Below, one piece after another: positions 20,251-29,649 of a DNA stretch of 36,500 nt. Within the stretch, counting starts at the first letter, position 1; each line of letters begins with the position of its first letter. This stretch comes from Symbiodinium natans (lineage: Eukaryota; Sar; Dinophyceae; Suessiales; Symbiodiniaceae). Location: contig CAJNDS010000047.1 of the NCBI GenBank assembly GCA_905221605.1, positions 746,001 through 782,500 of the forward strand, read 5' to 3'. A program made the position numbers and the translations under genes. The notes under the pieces were generated by a model that saw nothing but the letters and a program-made list of their open reading frames with translations, searched no databases and was not told the DNA's origin.

Positions 20251-21838
20251 GACGGTTTGCCGAGGTCAATCTGCCACAGGCCTTCTTGAGGCATGGTGTA
20301 GGAGCCGCGTGATTGCACACCACCTTTGGCTCCAGCTCTGAGCACCCGACATCCCTGCCTTGGCGAGTTGAACCATGTTTGACCAGATGGTGAAGCTCGC
20401 AGCGCTGGCATTTCTCCCGATTTCGTTGGGGTGCAGCTACGTGGAGATTCCCTATCCAGACACTGGAAGGAACTCTGCAAAGTCCTACCTCATTCCCAGG
20501 ACCATGGAGCTTTGGGATTTGTTCAACACCACCAAGTACAGCATCGAAGCATTCCCGCGAGGAAATGGAAACAGATTTGGCTGGCTTGCGCCCCTGAACA
20601 TCTTCCACTTTCCACCGGCCTACCAGCCTCTGAAGTTTCCTTTCGAGGGCATGAACGAGGCGGGCCTGACGGTCTCCGCGCTCTATCTGGCACAGTCTGT
20701 CTATGAGCAGCCGCAGCCAGGAAAGCCGGGGTTCAGTGCCTTGGAGTTTGTCCCCGCCATCCTCGCGAACTGCTCCACCGTCGACGAGGTCGTGGCAACG
20801 CTCGAGTCGGTGACGGTTCTGACTCCGTTCATCCCAGGTGTCCCGGAGGAGGCGCTCAAGACGGCCACCTTGCATTGGGCGATTGCTGACGCTTCTGGGC
20901 GGTCAATCGTCGTCGAATACCTCCAAGGCCAACGGATGATTCATGAGAACGCTCCGAGAGTCATGACGAACGACCCAGACATCAAGTGGCACTGGAGGAA
21001 CTTGAACACCCGCGTCCACCTGAGCCCAAGCTATCCGTATCAGAATGACATGCTGCAAGTGAAGGCGGACGACGATGTGGGCGTCGTCCCGCGCCCCATC
21101 GGCCACGGCTGGAACCTCGTCGGGCTTCCTGGGGACACGACTTCACCAAGCCGCTTCATCCGATTGTTCTATCTGCGCGGCTACGCCATGGAAGCTAGCC
21201 CCATCAAGAGCTTCGAGGACGCTGTCGTCTTAGGAACCGCCCTTCTCAACAACGTGTTCATCCCATTCGGCCCCGTCGCCGCTGATCCCAGAGCGGGGCC
21301 CAGCGACGGCCCCGAGTTCACGGACTACGGCGTCCTGAAAGCCCCCAAGGAAAGAGTGTATCTGATCCGAGGCTATCGGAACACACAGTGGCGGAAATTT
21401 GACCTCAAGCGCCTGGACTTCTCCAAAGGCTACACCTGGCCTCTTGAGGACGGCTCGCTGGGTATACAGGACGCCACCGATTCAGGCGAGAGCACTCCTT
21501 CGCAAGCCGGGGAGCTCTGACTTTCACCTTCCATGGCGCTGCAAGCGGCTGACCGCTGCTCCCTGCGTCTCGTTTTCACTGTTCGCAGCAATGCGTACGA
21601 CCCCCCAGGCCCACAAAAAGACTCGCTTGCCGTCTAGCTGCATGTGAGAATATAGGTTATCATGGGCTACGAGGTATTGTTCTTTTTTGTTGCATTGGTC
21701 GATCTTCTGTCCTGTACGTGTGAATTTATGCCGGTCTTTGCCTGGGCGGAGGATCCCTCCGGTCTTGTACAGCTGTGCAAAAAAAAGAGCAACGCCAGGA
21801 GGCCTCCTCTACCCCGAGAGGAACAAAAGCCGTGCCAT
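20196..21838 (+). repeat. Tandem-duplication block, hydrolase copy B
   Basis: Partner of 12931-14578; see that entry. It contains the intact gene. Confidence 0.9.
20375..21520 (+). CDS. Choloylglycine hydrolase/penicillin V acylase-like Ntn-hydrolase, intact copy B
   Basis: Single exon, 381 residues. Family PF02275-like enzymes cleave linear amides: bile-acid conjugates, penicillin V, N-acyl-homoserine lactones or N-acyl-ethanolamines. Residues 1-19 form a signal peptide (core LAALAFLPISLG), and Cys20 follows directly. Cleavage would therefore expose the N-terminal Cys nucleophile that this family needs. R42 and E45 in PRTMEL match the conserved R-x-x-D pair, with Glu for Asp. N199 in VMTNDPDIKWHW and R260 in SPSRFIRLF match the other active-site positions. 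FEGMNEAGLTVSALYL and GLPGDTTSPSR are typical blocks. The protein is longer than bacterial members (about 320-340) and has a Ser/acidic tail. It is probably secreted or lumenal; the substrate cannot be told from the sequence. Transfer from bacteria is possible, since the gene lacks introns. Confidence 0.85.
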   Translation: MFDQMVKLAALAFLPISLGCSYVEIPYPDTGRNSAKSYLIPRTMELWDLFNTTKYSIEAFPRGNGNRFGWLAPLNIFHFPPAYQPLKFPFEGMNEAGLTVSALYLAQSVYEQPQPGKPGFSALEFVPAILANCSTVDEVVATLESVTVLTPFIPGVPEEALKTATLHWAIADASGRSIVVEYLQGQRMIHENAPRVMTNDPDIKWHWRNLNTRVHLSPSYPYQNDMLQVKADDDVGVVPRPIGHGWNLVGLPGDTTSPSRFIRLFYLRGYAMEASPIKSFEDAVVLGTALLNNVFIPFGPVAADPRAGPSDGPEFTDYGVLKAPKERVYLIRGYRNTQWRKFDLKRLDFSKGYTWPLEDGSLGIQDATDSGESTPSQAGEL

Positions 21839-22012
21839 CCCTGCCATCGTGACATCTGTCAATCGCACTTGGCAGACTTGAGTTCACACGTGCTCCGATT
21901 CGCCGCATCTTTTTTGGGGGGGTTGGGCATTGGGGTGGGGCCCCAGAGCCGCTGAGTTTCGGCCCCCCCGGTCGGGCAAGGAGCCCCGGACCCTCGAGGC
22001 CAGCGAGAGCGA
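21839..22012. other. Spacer between hydrolase block and microsatellite
   Basis: No gene seen. Contains a G-run near 21913 and a C-run near 21963. Confidence 0.5.
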
Positions 22013-22272
22013 GCATTCACTCATTCACTCATTCACTCATTCACTCATTCACTCATTCACTCATTCACTCATTCACTCATTCACTCATTCACTCATTCAC
22101 TCATTCACTCATTCACTCAGTCACTCATTCACTCATTCACTCATTCACTCATCCATTCATTCATTCCTTCATCCATCCATTCATTCATTCCTTCATTCCT
22201 TCATTTATGTATTCATTCATTTTTTATGTATATTTATGTATAAATAAATAAATATATATATATATATATATA
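22013..22272. repeat. Compound microsatellite
   Basis: (CATTCACT)n from 22013 to about 22152, then irregular ATTC/ATCC tetramers to about 22220, then an AT-rich stretch ending in (TA)n at 22252-22272. The octamer is open in one frame as a Ser-Phe-Thr-His-Ser-Leu-Ile-His repeat, but this has no protein character otherwise. Confidence 0.95.
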
Positions 22273-22918
22273 CATCTATACACATACACATAAATATGCA
22301 TCTCATGTCATATCTTATTACAACTCCCAACTCAAAAGAGCTCTTTGTACTAAGCCTGAATCCCACTCGTCGAAGTGACACGCGCTTCTGGGAGGCAGAT
22401 GGCTGCAGCCGGAAGCTCACTAATCTGAAGAGGGCACCGTGGAAGCATCACTTGGCGACTTCTGAGGCTGTCGCCAGTTACCCGGGGCCACCCCGCCAAG
22501 ATCGCCAGGAGACGTAGAGTAGCACGACATAGCAAAACCGGAGCAGAGCAGTATGGCCAGTACGGGGAAAAGAAAGTACATCTGCTCTGCCAGGACGCGC
22601 TGCTGGGAACGCCTCCATCCCACAGGCAGGGAGTTTAAGGTTGGAGCTGTTTTGCCCTGCTCTGCTCATGACATGGCCTTGAGGCAGTCGCAGCCGGTCC
22701 CAGGCAGACCGCAAGCATTTTTTCTCTCGTTTCTTGAAGGAAGCTGTCCGCGTTGCTCCTCGTTTGTCCGCTGTCACAGGCTCCGGCTTTGGCATGGCGG
22801 GCAGCAGCCCAGGACCCTGCACATCAGACCCTTCACATCGGACCCTGCACGTCCCCTTATCCGACTTATCCCCTGTTTGCCTGACCATGAGCACTCTTAG
22901 GACACCCACTTTTCCAGA
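22273..22918. other. No supported gene
   Basis: Short overlapping frames on both strands, none with recognisable motifs. Confidence 0.4.
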
Positions 22919-23760
22919 GGGGCCGGCGAGTGGCCCTCGCCTCGCGGGGCTTGTCGGGGCTTTTCGAGGCTTTGTCGATCCTTTCCGCTATGTTCAGGCG
23001 ACTCCTGTGGGCGCCCTGGCTCGGCTGTGGGGCGACGAGCCGCGGAGGGAGGCGCTCAAGGGAGCCAAATGGGAGACGTCCGCAAAAGTTTGCCCGCGCT
23101 TGTTCGTCCCTACGTCCGCGGCAGGAGCCCGTGAGCAGCTCCGCAATGGCACCCACCGGTCCGGCTCGGGCGCAGCCGGCGCAGCCGGCGCCGCAGGCGC
23201 CGCAGGCGCCGCTTGCAAAGTGCGTGCACACACACCTGTCTCCACACAACGGTGCCACTCCGCATCCTTGTGGTAGGCACCCTGGAGGCGCTCGCTGTCT
23301 CCACAAAGGCTCCCCGGGACTTGAGACGTGCTTTGCTTGAGCTGAGCCCCCGCCAGAACCGGAGTTGCGCAGGTCGTCGGCCATTCCGCCGCCCCTCTGC
23401 ATCAGGCGCCGGCATGGCTGAATCTGCTGCTCACACTCTGCACCTCGCTTCATGCAAGCAATTGCAAGCATGCAGGGCGCAAGACATTGCCCCGGCCGCG
23501 GATACTCCGCGGACTCGGTTTCAGGCACCCGTGGGCACTGATTTCGTGCTAAGGCTTTAGGAGGCTTAGGAGCTTTGTAGACATTTAATTCTCATGCTCG
23601 CCCTTTAGTTATCTCTCATACAGGACTCGCCGTCGCCGTCACGTGCGCAGAGCCATCAGCATCCCCGCAGCATCAGGCGGAAGTGGGAGCCCAGAGAAGA
23701 GTCTCGCAATGCTTCGTGGAGGCTTCTGGAGCCTCAGGAGCCATGTAGAGACCTTTTGTC
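22919..23760 (+). CDS. Candidate multi-exon gene, function unknown
   Basis: An AG|G acceptor at 22918/22919 opens a frame reading GAFRGFVDPFRYVQATPVGA and ALARLWGDEPRREALKGAKW, which looks like folded protein. A second acceptor at 23372/23373 opens HSAAPLHQAPAWLNLLLTLC. A third at 23623/23624 opens EPSASPQHQAEVGAQRRVSQ, ending at TAG near 23748. I could not fix donors or prove that the pieces belong together. No family recognised. Confidence 0.3.
23171..23213. repeat. GC-rich 9-bp repeat (GCAGCCGGC / GCCGCAGGC)
   Basis: Five 9-bp units; two read GCAGCCGGC and the rest GCCGCAGGC. In one frame it encodes Ala-Gln-Pro-type repeats, in another Gly-Ala-Ala. It resembles the CAGCCGGTT repeat at 26760-26845. 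Confidence 0.8.
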
Positions 23761-24537
23761 CGACAGGCCCTCCATGACTCCCTCGCGGATGGGCTTCCCG
23801 GATCCTACAAGCCCATGCCCCAGAAGAGAGGATCAGTGGATCAGTTGCAGTGATGATACGTGATGAGAGAGCAAGTGCAGACACTGGCGCTTAGCGGCTT
23901 AGCGCCTAGTACTGCTAGGAGTTCAAGAGACGGAAGAATATGGAGCCCAGGCCCTCCAGCAGACTACCATGCTAGGGGCCAGGCGGGTCAGCAGCTACAG
24001 CCAGGGTTGGTGCTTGAAAGGAGGTTTGTTCAAGGCTTGATACGCTTTCATACGACTGTGATGTTCGTGTCGGGATCTTCAGGCCAAGCTTGAGCACTAA
24101 AGGCCTGCCGCACCTACACCCACGTCGCCCACGTCGCCCACGTCGCCCACGCCGCCCACGCCACCCACGCCACCCACGTAACCCACGCCACCCACGTAAC
24201 CCACATAACCCACGTAGGGAAGCTGAAAGGTGACGAAAGAGCCACGCCTTTCATCCAGACTTTGGTAGTCCCGGCTGGGCTTGTGCTCTCTGGGTCACCT
24301 CTGCTCTGCCCGCCTGGTTGATGAGCCCGGTCGGTATGTTAAAGTCTAGGCGTCAAGGCCTAGCGGCGAGGGTGTCGAGCCGATGGACTCGTTGAAGGCT
24401 CCTTGATCCTTTTAAACCCTGTACAAACCTTACGCAAATTATACTTCGCAACCAGAAGCCTGGAAAGGAGAAAAAAGAACGAGCACCCCTGTTGTCGCTT
24501 GTGAGCAGTAGATCTCATTGCCGTGTGCATGGATCAG
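23761..24537. other. No supported gene; contains a 9-bp minisatellite
   Basis: Apart from the minisatellite at 24118-24217 I see nothing I can name. Upstream exons of the gene at 24538 may be hidden here. Confidence 0.4.
24118..24217. repeat. 9-bp minisatellite CCCACGTCG
   Basis: About eleven units of CCCACGTCG, CCCACGCCG, CCCACGCCA and CCCACGTAA, changing progressively from left to right. Confidence 0.95.
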
Positions 24538-25169
24538 GTCCGGCAGAGATCAACTTCACCTCCCCGGATCGCCTCGCATCAGACAGTTGTCCCGTCGAAG
24601 GACGACGAGGCTCGGAGGCTTGGTAGGGGGGCACACTTTAATTCCCCTTTGATCTTCGAAGGCTTGGACTGAGAGTTCTGGTTCAATGGTTCAGGGTTGA
24701 GTGGTTGTGCTTGATTGATCTATGACATGTTCGCGAGTGTTTTGGGGGGCCCATCCCAATGCGGCTCTGAATGCCACGTTGTGGCGCTTGACATGTGCAG
24801 TGAGGACCTCATCCACCAGCATGTGCTGTACATCCTCCGCAAGAATCCCGACGTGTCCAAGCCCTTTCCTGAGCCCAGCGATCTTAGCAGTCTTAGCATC
24901 CAGATGCATCAGCGTCCTCCCATGTAGCTTCGGGTTTCTTCCGGGCCGAGGTCGCGGAAGGTGCAGCAGGTCACGCAAGGGGTGTACCTCCTGGACGGCC
25001 ATGAGGCAGGCACCCCAAGGCACCCCCAAGCATTGCGCAGGGGCGCCGTTTTTCCTGCCGAGGTGTAAGCGACAAAGATGTCAAGAAACTTTCATCGGGA
25101 ACTGAGGTCAACATCGAGTGGAGGCACTCCCGCGAACCTGGCAAGCCGCTTGGCCACGTGTGGAAATAA
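24538..25169 (+). CDS. Unknown gene, last four exons
   Basis: Function not recognised. Exons 24538-24568, 24805-24905, 24951-25005 and 25107-25169 join in frame, each beginning with G after AG, with GC donors at 24569, 24906 and 25006. The product reads AEINFTSPDRL, then DLIHQHVLYILRKNPDVSKP, a Ser/Pro linker, SRKVQQVTQGVYLLDGHE and finally VNIEWRHSREPGKPLGHVWK before TAA 25167-25169. The joins at 24905/24951 and 25005/25107 give natural-looking protein, and three frames converge on one product. No signal peptide or membrane segment is seen in this part. The 5' end lies upstream and was not found. Confidence 0.5.
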
Positions 25170-25305
25170 TTGAAATAAAGCAGGGCCTGTAAGGCCGTGT
25201 AAAGCGTTTACGTATACATGAAAACCCTCAGTCGTGAAGACCCTCAGGTCATCCCTCTCTTAAAACACTCGAGTGTTGCTTTTTTGAGGCGGGGCTGTCC
25301 TGTGG

Positions 25306-25623
25306 TTGTGGACGGCCCAATGCAGCTTGGCACAATCTCGTCGAGTGCAGTTGGCAGACATGAGGCGGACATCGGAAAGCGCGTCCGATTCAGAAAATAG
25401 CGGAGTTTTGATATGGGCGGAAGAGTGCGCGCCAAGGCGCCAGCCGCTCATCGATTACTTGAGATTCAGCGAGGCCGTTCAGAATGCAGAAAAGCATGCC
25501 AAGCAAAATCGGAGACGCTTGCGTGGAGGAGAACAAGGAATACGACACGGACACGGTGGCATGCACCACGTCGTTGCACCAGGCGGGCGAATCTCCGTGT
25601 GTTGGGCTATCGTGCAGCCATGA
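25306..25623 (+). CDS. Candidate exon, Ser/acidic then basic
   Basis: A frame open through 25306-25623 reads a Ser/Glu/Asp-rich stretch, then GVLIWAEECAPRRQPLIDYL and a charged helix (FSEAVQNAEKHAKQNRRRL). An AG|G acceptor at 25361/25362 is in a suitable phase. It could be a 5' exon of the gene starting at 25646. No family recognised. Confidence 0.3.
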   Translation: MWTAQCSLAQSRRVQLADMRRTSESASDSENSGVLIWAEECAPRRQPLIDYLRFSEAVQNAEKHAKQNRRRLRGGEQGIRHGHGGMHHVVAPGGRISVCWAIVQP

Positions 25624-25645
25624 TCAGCCATGATCAGCCATGCAG
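25616..25645. repeat. 10-bp tandem repeat AGCCATGATC
   Basis: Three copies (the last AGCCATGCAG), each junction forming the palindrome TGATCA. It ends in the AG used as splice acceptor at 25645/25646. Confidence 0.9.
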
Positions 25646-27420
25646 GTGCCGAAAGACCAGCGCATGACCTTTGATGACAAGCACAAGCAGTGCCTCAGCT
25701 TTGAATCTCAGTGCATGAGACCGGCTGTCCCAGAATCGCCCTTTTCAGGTACAGTCGACTGGAGGCGATGAAGGTTGCCAAGGCCAGGCGAGCCTCATGT
25801 CCCAAGCACTGGTGGCCCAAGCACGTTGTGCTTGTTGCAGTCCTTGTGGATTCATGGAATGGAGGAGCAGGCCTGTATCCGGGAGCAAGCGGCGGACTGT
25901 CTGCTCGACGGCAAGCAGGCCCGCAGCTTCCTTTTGTCAGAAGTCAAGAATGCCAAAACTTCTTGCACACCAGAGGTGCCAGAGGACCTCGTGAGGCGCT
26001 ACAACAAGGCCTGCGGAGAGGGTGTGGGACGTTTGCAGGGCGGAGGGGGGGGGGGAGTTTTCATCGAGATTTTACACGGTCTGCGGGTCGGGGGGGGGGG
26101 GGGGCCTGCTTCCCGTGTTGGAAAGTCTCTCTCGCTCTCGCTGCGCTCTCGCTGCGCTCCTCAGGCCCTGCGATCCAAGATACGTCGGGGCCCCCGAGAG
26201 GAAAGTCGGAGGGCTTGTCGGCTCTCGGAGTGGGCCATATTGGGTCGCAGCAACTGCACAGCAAAATGCGCACACATGCACGCAAGGCAACAGGGAAGTG
26301 GATCGGCCAGCTGCGGAGACGCTTGGCCCGCAATGCCCAGCAATGCCTGGCCTGCGAAGCCTTGGAACGACCCTGACAGCATGGGACAAGTGTATGGTGG
26401 TATACAGTGGTATACAGTGGTATACAGTGGTATACAGTGGTATACAGTGGTATACAGTGGTATGCAGCATTCTGACAATGCAGGGGATGGCACAAGTATG
26501 CGACACCATGCGAAGCCTGACACATATGGTGAAATCGTCTGTCTTTTTCATGCTGGCTGAGCCGAGGCCATCGGAGCTTCCAAGGCTGCCGGAGAGGGCA
26601 CCGCCTCGTGCGGCCAAAGACTCGGAAGATCATAGAAGATCTGAAGATCTGAAGATGTAATTTGTTGGATTCAATTCGTTATTAAGCGCCCACTTCGAGC
26701 GTCTTCGAGGCGCAGCCATCACCAGGTCAGCCCGCGCCGCAGCCGGCACCGGCAGGTCAGCCCTGTCAGCCGGTTCAGCCGGTGCAGCCGGTTCAACCGG
26801 TTCAACAGGTTCAGCCGGGTCAGCCGGGTCAGCCGGGTCAGCCGCCGGCTCTGCCGCTGCCGGTGCCGCCAGTGCCACCGCTGCCTTGCTGCCATTCCCG
26901 ACAGCCGCGCACTTTCGACGATTTCTTTTTGCCGTGGCACGACGCGACTGCCGGAAGCCTGTCGGCACCTTTCTTGAGGCCCTCTCCAGCCGCAATGCGC
27001 ATGGCTGCTCATGCCATGGCCGGAAGCCTGCAGGCCCGTCCGATGCGGTTCGGGGGCTTCTCTGCTACATTTTGCATTCGATCGGGCGGCATTGCGCTGG
27101 TCCTTCTGCCAGGCACCAGCGCCGCGCGGCGCCGGCACCCCGCGGTCGCCACGCTCCCAGCTTCGCATCGGCTCAGGAAGAGCGAGAGAAAGAATGAGAG
27201 GAGCGTCGAGGAGGGATGTCAGGTATGTGTTGCAGGGGAAATTGATAAATTCCAGAAGGGAGGGCCAGGGGTTAGCGACATCATCGATTCGCTACATGGC
27301 CCATTCATAAGCCATACGGCCATGCATGGCGGTCACAGCTGGTGTTTTCGGGCCGAGGCCGCTCTCCGCAGAGGGGCTGGCGCCGGAGCCCCTTTTTTTA
27401 TTTTGCTGAATACGCCGTAG
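25646..27420 (+). CDS. Unknown Cys-containing protein with Gln-Pro-rich exon
   Basis: Function not recognised. Exon 25646-25702 reads VPKDQRMTFDDKHKQCLSF. A GA donor joins it in frame to exon 25865 to about 26020, which reads EQACIREQAADCLLDGKQAR, then SFLLSEVKNAKTSCTPEVPE and DLVRRYNKACGE. Both look like genuine globular protein with regularly placed Cys. A further exon may start at 26165, but its phase is unclear. From AG|G 26709/26710 a frame opens with a Gln-Pro-Gly/Gln-Pro-Val repeat and continues open to TAG 27418-27420; its late part is Ala/Met-rich and may run past a donor. Linking the Gln-Pro exon to the Cys exons is an inference from order and strand. Confidence 0.4.
26401..26460. 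repeat. Perfect 10-bp tandem repeat TATACAGTGG x6
   Basis: Six exact copies, flanked by degenerate units (TGTATGGTGG before, TATGCAGCAT after). Each junction contains the palindrome GTATAC. There are no spacers, so it is not CRISPR. Confidence 0.95.
26725..26850 (+). repeat. CAGCCGGTT/CAGCCGGGT repeat coding Gln-Pro tripeptides
   Basis: Nine-bp units drift from CAGCCGGTT to CAGCCGGGT. In the open frame they code for QPVQPVQPVQPVQQV and then QPGQPGQPG, followed by a Pro/Leu/Val run. Confidence 0.85.
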
Positions 27421-28324
27421 TACGCATCACGGCTCGTGGAATTGAGAGGGGAATCAGCAGAGCGGCATTCGGAGGCCTTTTCCTGCAGTCACACTGTCCC
27501 AGCGCGGGATTTCACTGAATGGCCCCCGTCTCAGCTTGGACTCAGCACGCGTCGGTGGCAAAACTCTCGGTGAGAGAGGGTGGGTCCAGGGCGGTCTACG
27601 CACGGTTACGGGCGGGGCGGCCAGACGGGTCTTATGAAGGCTTTGTTAAACGCGTTGAATAGCCCCACTTACTTTGTATGTGTCTGGTGCCGTTCTGCGG
27701 ATGTATGCGTCGCAGTTGCACCCAACAGACAAACATGCTCAGCATGACTCTGGCCACACGGCAATCCATGCAGAATCTCCATGCTATGCGATATCCTATC
27801 GTCTTGAGCGCTTTGAAGTTTGAAGCTCACTCCGAAAGCTCAAAAGCTCACAAATTGGCATGTTGACAAACGGTGAACGGGGCATTTGACCCTCAGCTTG
27901 CGTTCCTTAGGCCTGCCACCGTTCACGCCTGTCGCCACCCCAACGGCGAACTCTGCAAACCCTGCAGTGGTGCGGGTGGCCCGAAGCTGGAGTGGTCCGG
28001 GAGCCCAAAGTTAGCGGCAGAATCTAGCTCAACGATGCACGGTACACAAATGTAGACACACGGCAAGAACAGCATGCAAGAGGCTTAGAGAAACATCGAA
28101 GAATTCGCCAGGCTCCTCCATGCCAGTGAGGGACCCCAGTGTCTCCAGCATCCCTGTCCGGCCCACTGCGCAGGCCCCCAAGGGAAGTGTAGTACTGTAT
28201 CATGTACATGCACGAAAATACCTAAATGCTCAAATGATAGGATAGCTTATAACGCTCATAGCTTACAGTACAAAGTACCGAAGGCTTCATCGAATGGTAG
28301 CGGGGGATCTCGCCCTTTCGCCAG
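27421..28324. other. No supported gene
   Basis: One weak exon candidate follows AG|G at 27910/27911 (ACRHPNGELCKPCSGAGG in one phase). Otherwise nothing I can name. Upstream exons of the gene at 28325 may be here. Confidence 0.35.
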
Positions 28325-29016
28325 GTGGTCACCGCAGCTCCCATCACAGTGGCATCCGTGGCCTTCCGCCAGCTCCCCTCCGTCGTCCTCCCGCAACGTG
28401 GCTTCCACGAGTGGGCTGCAAGCAGTTCTGCGCGATTTGAAGCCTGAGTTTGGAGAAGCGCATAAGAAGGCGGAGTTTGCCAGATACTCGAGATTCCGAT
28501 CCAGAGATTCAGATACCGAATTGCTGGCCAAGGCCTGCCTCCGAAGCCAAGGCCGCCTTCGTCTGTTGCTGACCCCTAGGTACAGAGCATACTGCATGAG
28601 GAGTACAGTGAGTACAGGTTATATAGAGGAACTGTAGATAGTCGCCTCCGGTGGCGTTCTGCGGCAAAGCACCAGGAAGCGCGCAAGCCGCTGAAGCCCA
28701 GCACCTCCTTGGCCAGTGCTGCCGCAGCGGCGGCCGGGCCCTCTGCGTCATCTTTTGCATCACTGGGCTCAGGGCTCCCCCGGATGCCCTATTTGCAGAG
28801 TCCCAGAGAACCTTAGGTGCAGCAAGCGGGGCCTGCTCCTGAGAGCCCTACAAAGCGAAAGCGGCCTGGGAAAGGCAAGTCTTCAGCATGAGCGGGATGT
28901 TCGCGGATGTATTCGTGGACCGAGGACAAGCTTCCGATGAATCGGAGCCTGAGAGCAGCTGCGCCAGTGGCAAGGGGTGCGTGGAGCGCATAAGAAGCGC
29001 AGGGAAATTTCCATGA
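28325..29016 (+). CDS. Unknown gene, last three exons
   Basis: Function not recognised. Exons 28325-28532, 28580-28785 and 28875-29016 join in frame through GC donors (28533, 28786) and AG|G acceptors. The product starts with a Ser/Pro-rich segment, then a charged helical region (LQAVLRDLKPEFGEAHKKAE, FARYSRFRSRDSDTELLAK). The second exon continues VQSILHEEYSEYRLYRG, with a poly-Ala/Ser linker. The third reads SMSGMFADVFVDRGQASDES and a Cys-containing tail, ending at TGA 29014-29016. The length of open frame in three separate exons, all in the right phase, supports a real gene of at least 185 residues. The 5' end is not placed. Confidence 0.5.
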
Positions 29017-29649
29017 AGTGGTCATTGACTGCCCAGTCTCACCCCGAGTTTTTTTCTTGCACCAACGGGTCGCTGTAGGGCCTCTGCGTCCCCCCCAGAA
29101 AGAAAGCTGCATAGCTGCAGATTGCCTGGAACCAGGGCGGCGACCCGATCCGAAATTCGACAGAACAATTAAAAATGTGCATTCAGTGCATTTCACGACG
29201 GCTCAGCTGATCAGTGATGATCAGTGCCTCGCTAAAAGAAGCAATGCAACAAGAAGCGCGACACTGGAGCCTTAGGCTGCGATGATGCAATCCCCTGATG
29301 ACCTCAAGAACCCTGACAAAGCATTTGCCGTGTACAGGCCATATTTAGGGTGACCGCAGCTAGTCTTAATTGTGAGCGCTGCGCGTCAGTTGCCTCGGTC
29401 ATAGTTTCTTTAGTTTTCTGTTCTTTTTCACCACATGTTCTTGATTTGCACGCAGGTTTATGTCATGTGCTCACGGGCTCGCCAGCTTCAGTGCAGAAGT
29501 CCATGAAACTCTTGAATATGCCGATGCTCCTCAACCACATATGGCGGAAGAGTGCGGCAGAACACAGCAGGAGCACGTACTAATTAACAATCCGGTCTGC
29601 TCAGTATGCTTGCGTTTTCCTTAGGAATCGCATAGCTGTTAGAAGGTAC
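29017..29649. other. No firm gene; one exon candidate
   Basis: After AG|G at 29455/29456 one frame stays open for about 55 codons (CAHGLASFSAEVHETLEYAD) to TAG near 29624; a second frame is also open. I cannot choose between them. Confidence 0.3.

Noticed and set aside
22013-22220. Histidine/serine-rich repeat protein
   Set aside because: Pure product of an 8-bp microsatellite; no flanking coding evidence.
26401-26460. CRISPR-like array
   Set aside because: Ten-base units are directly adjacent without spacers, and no cas genes are present.
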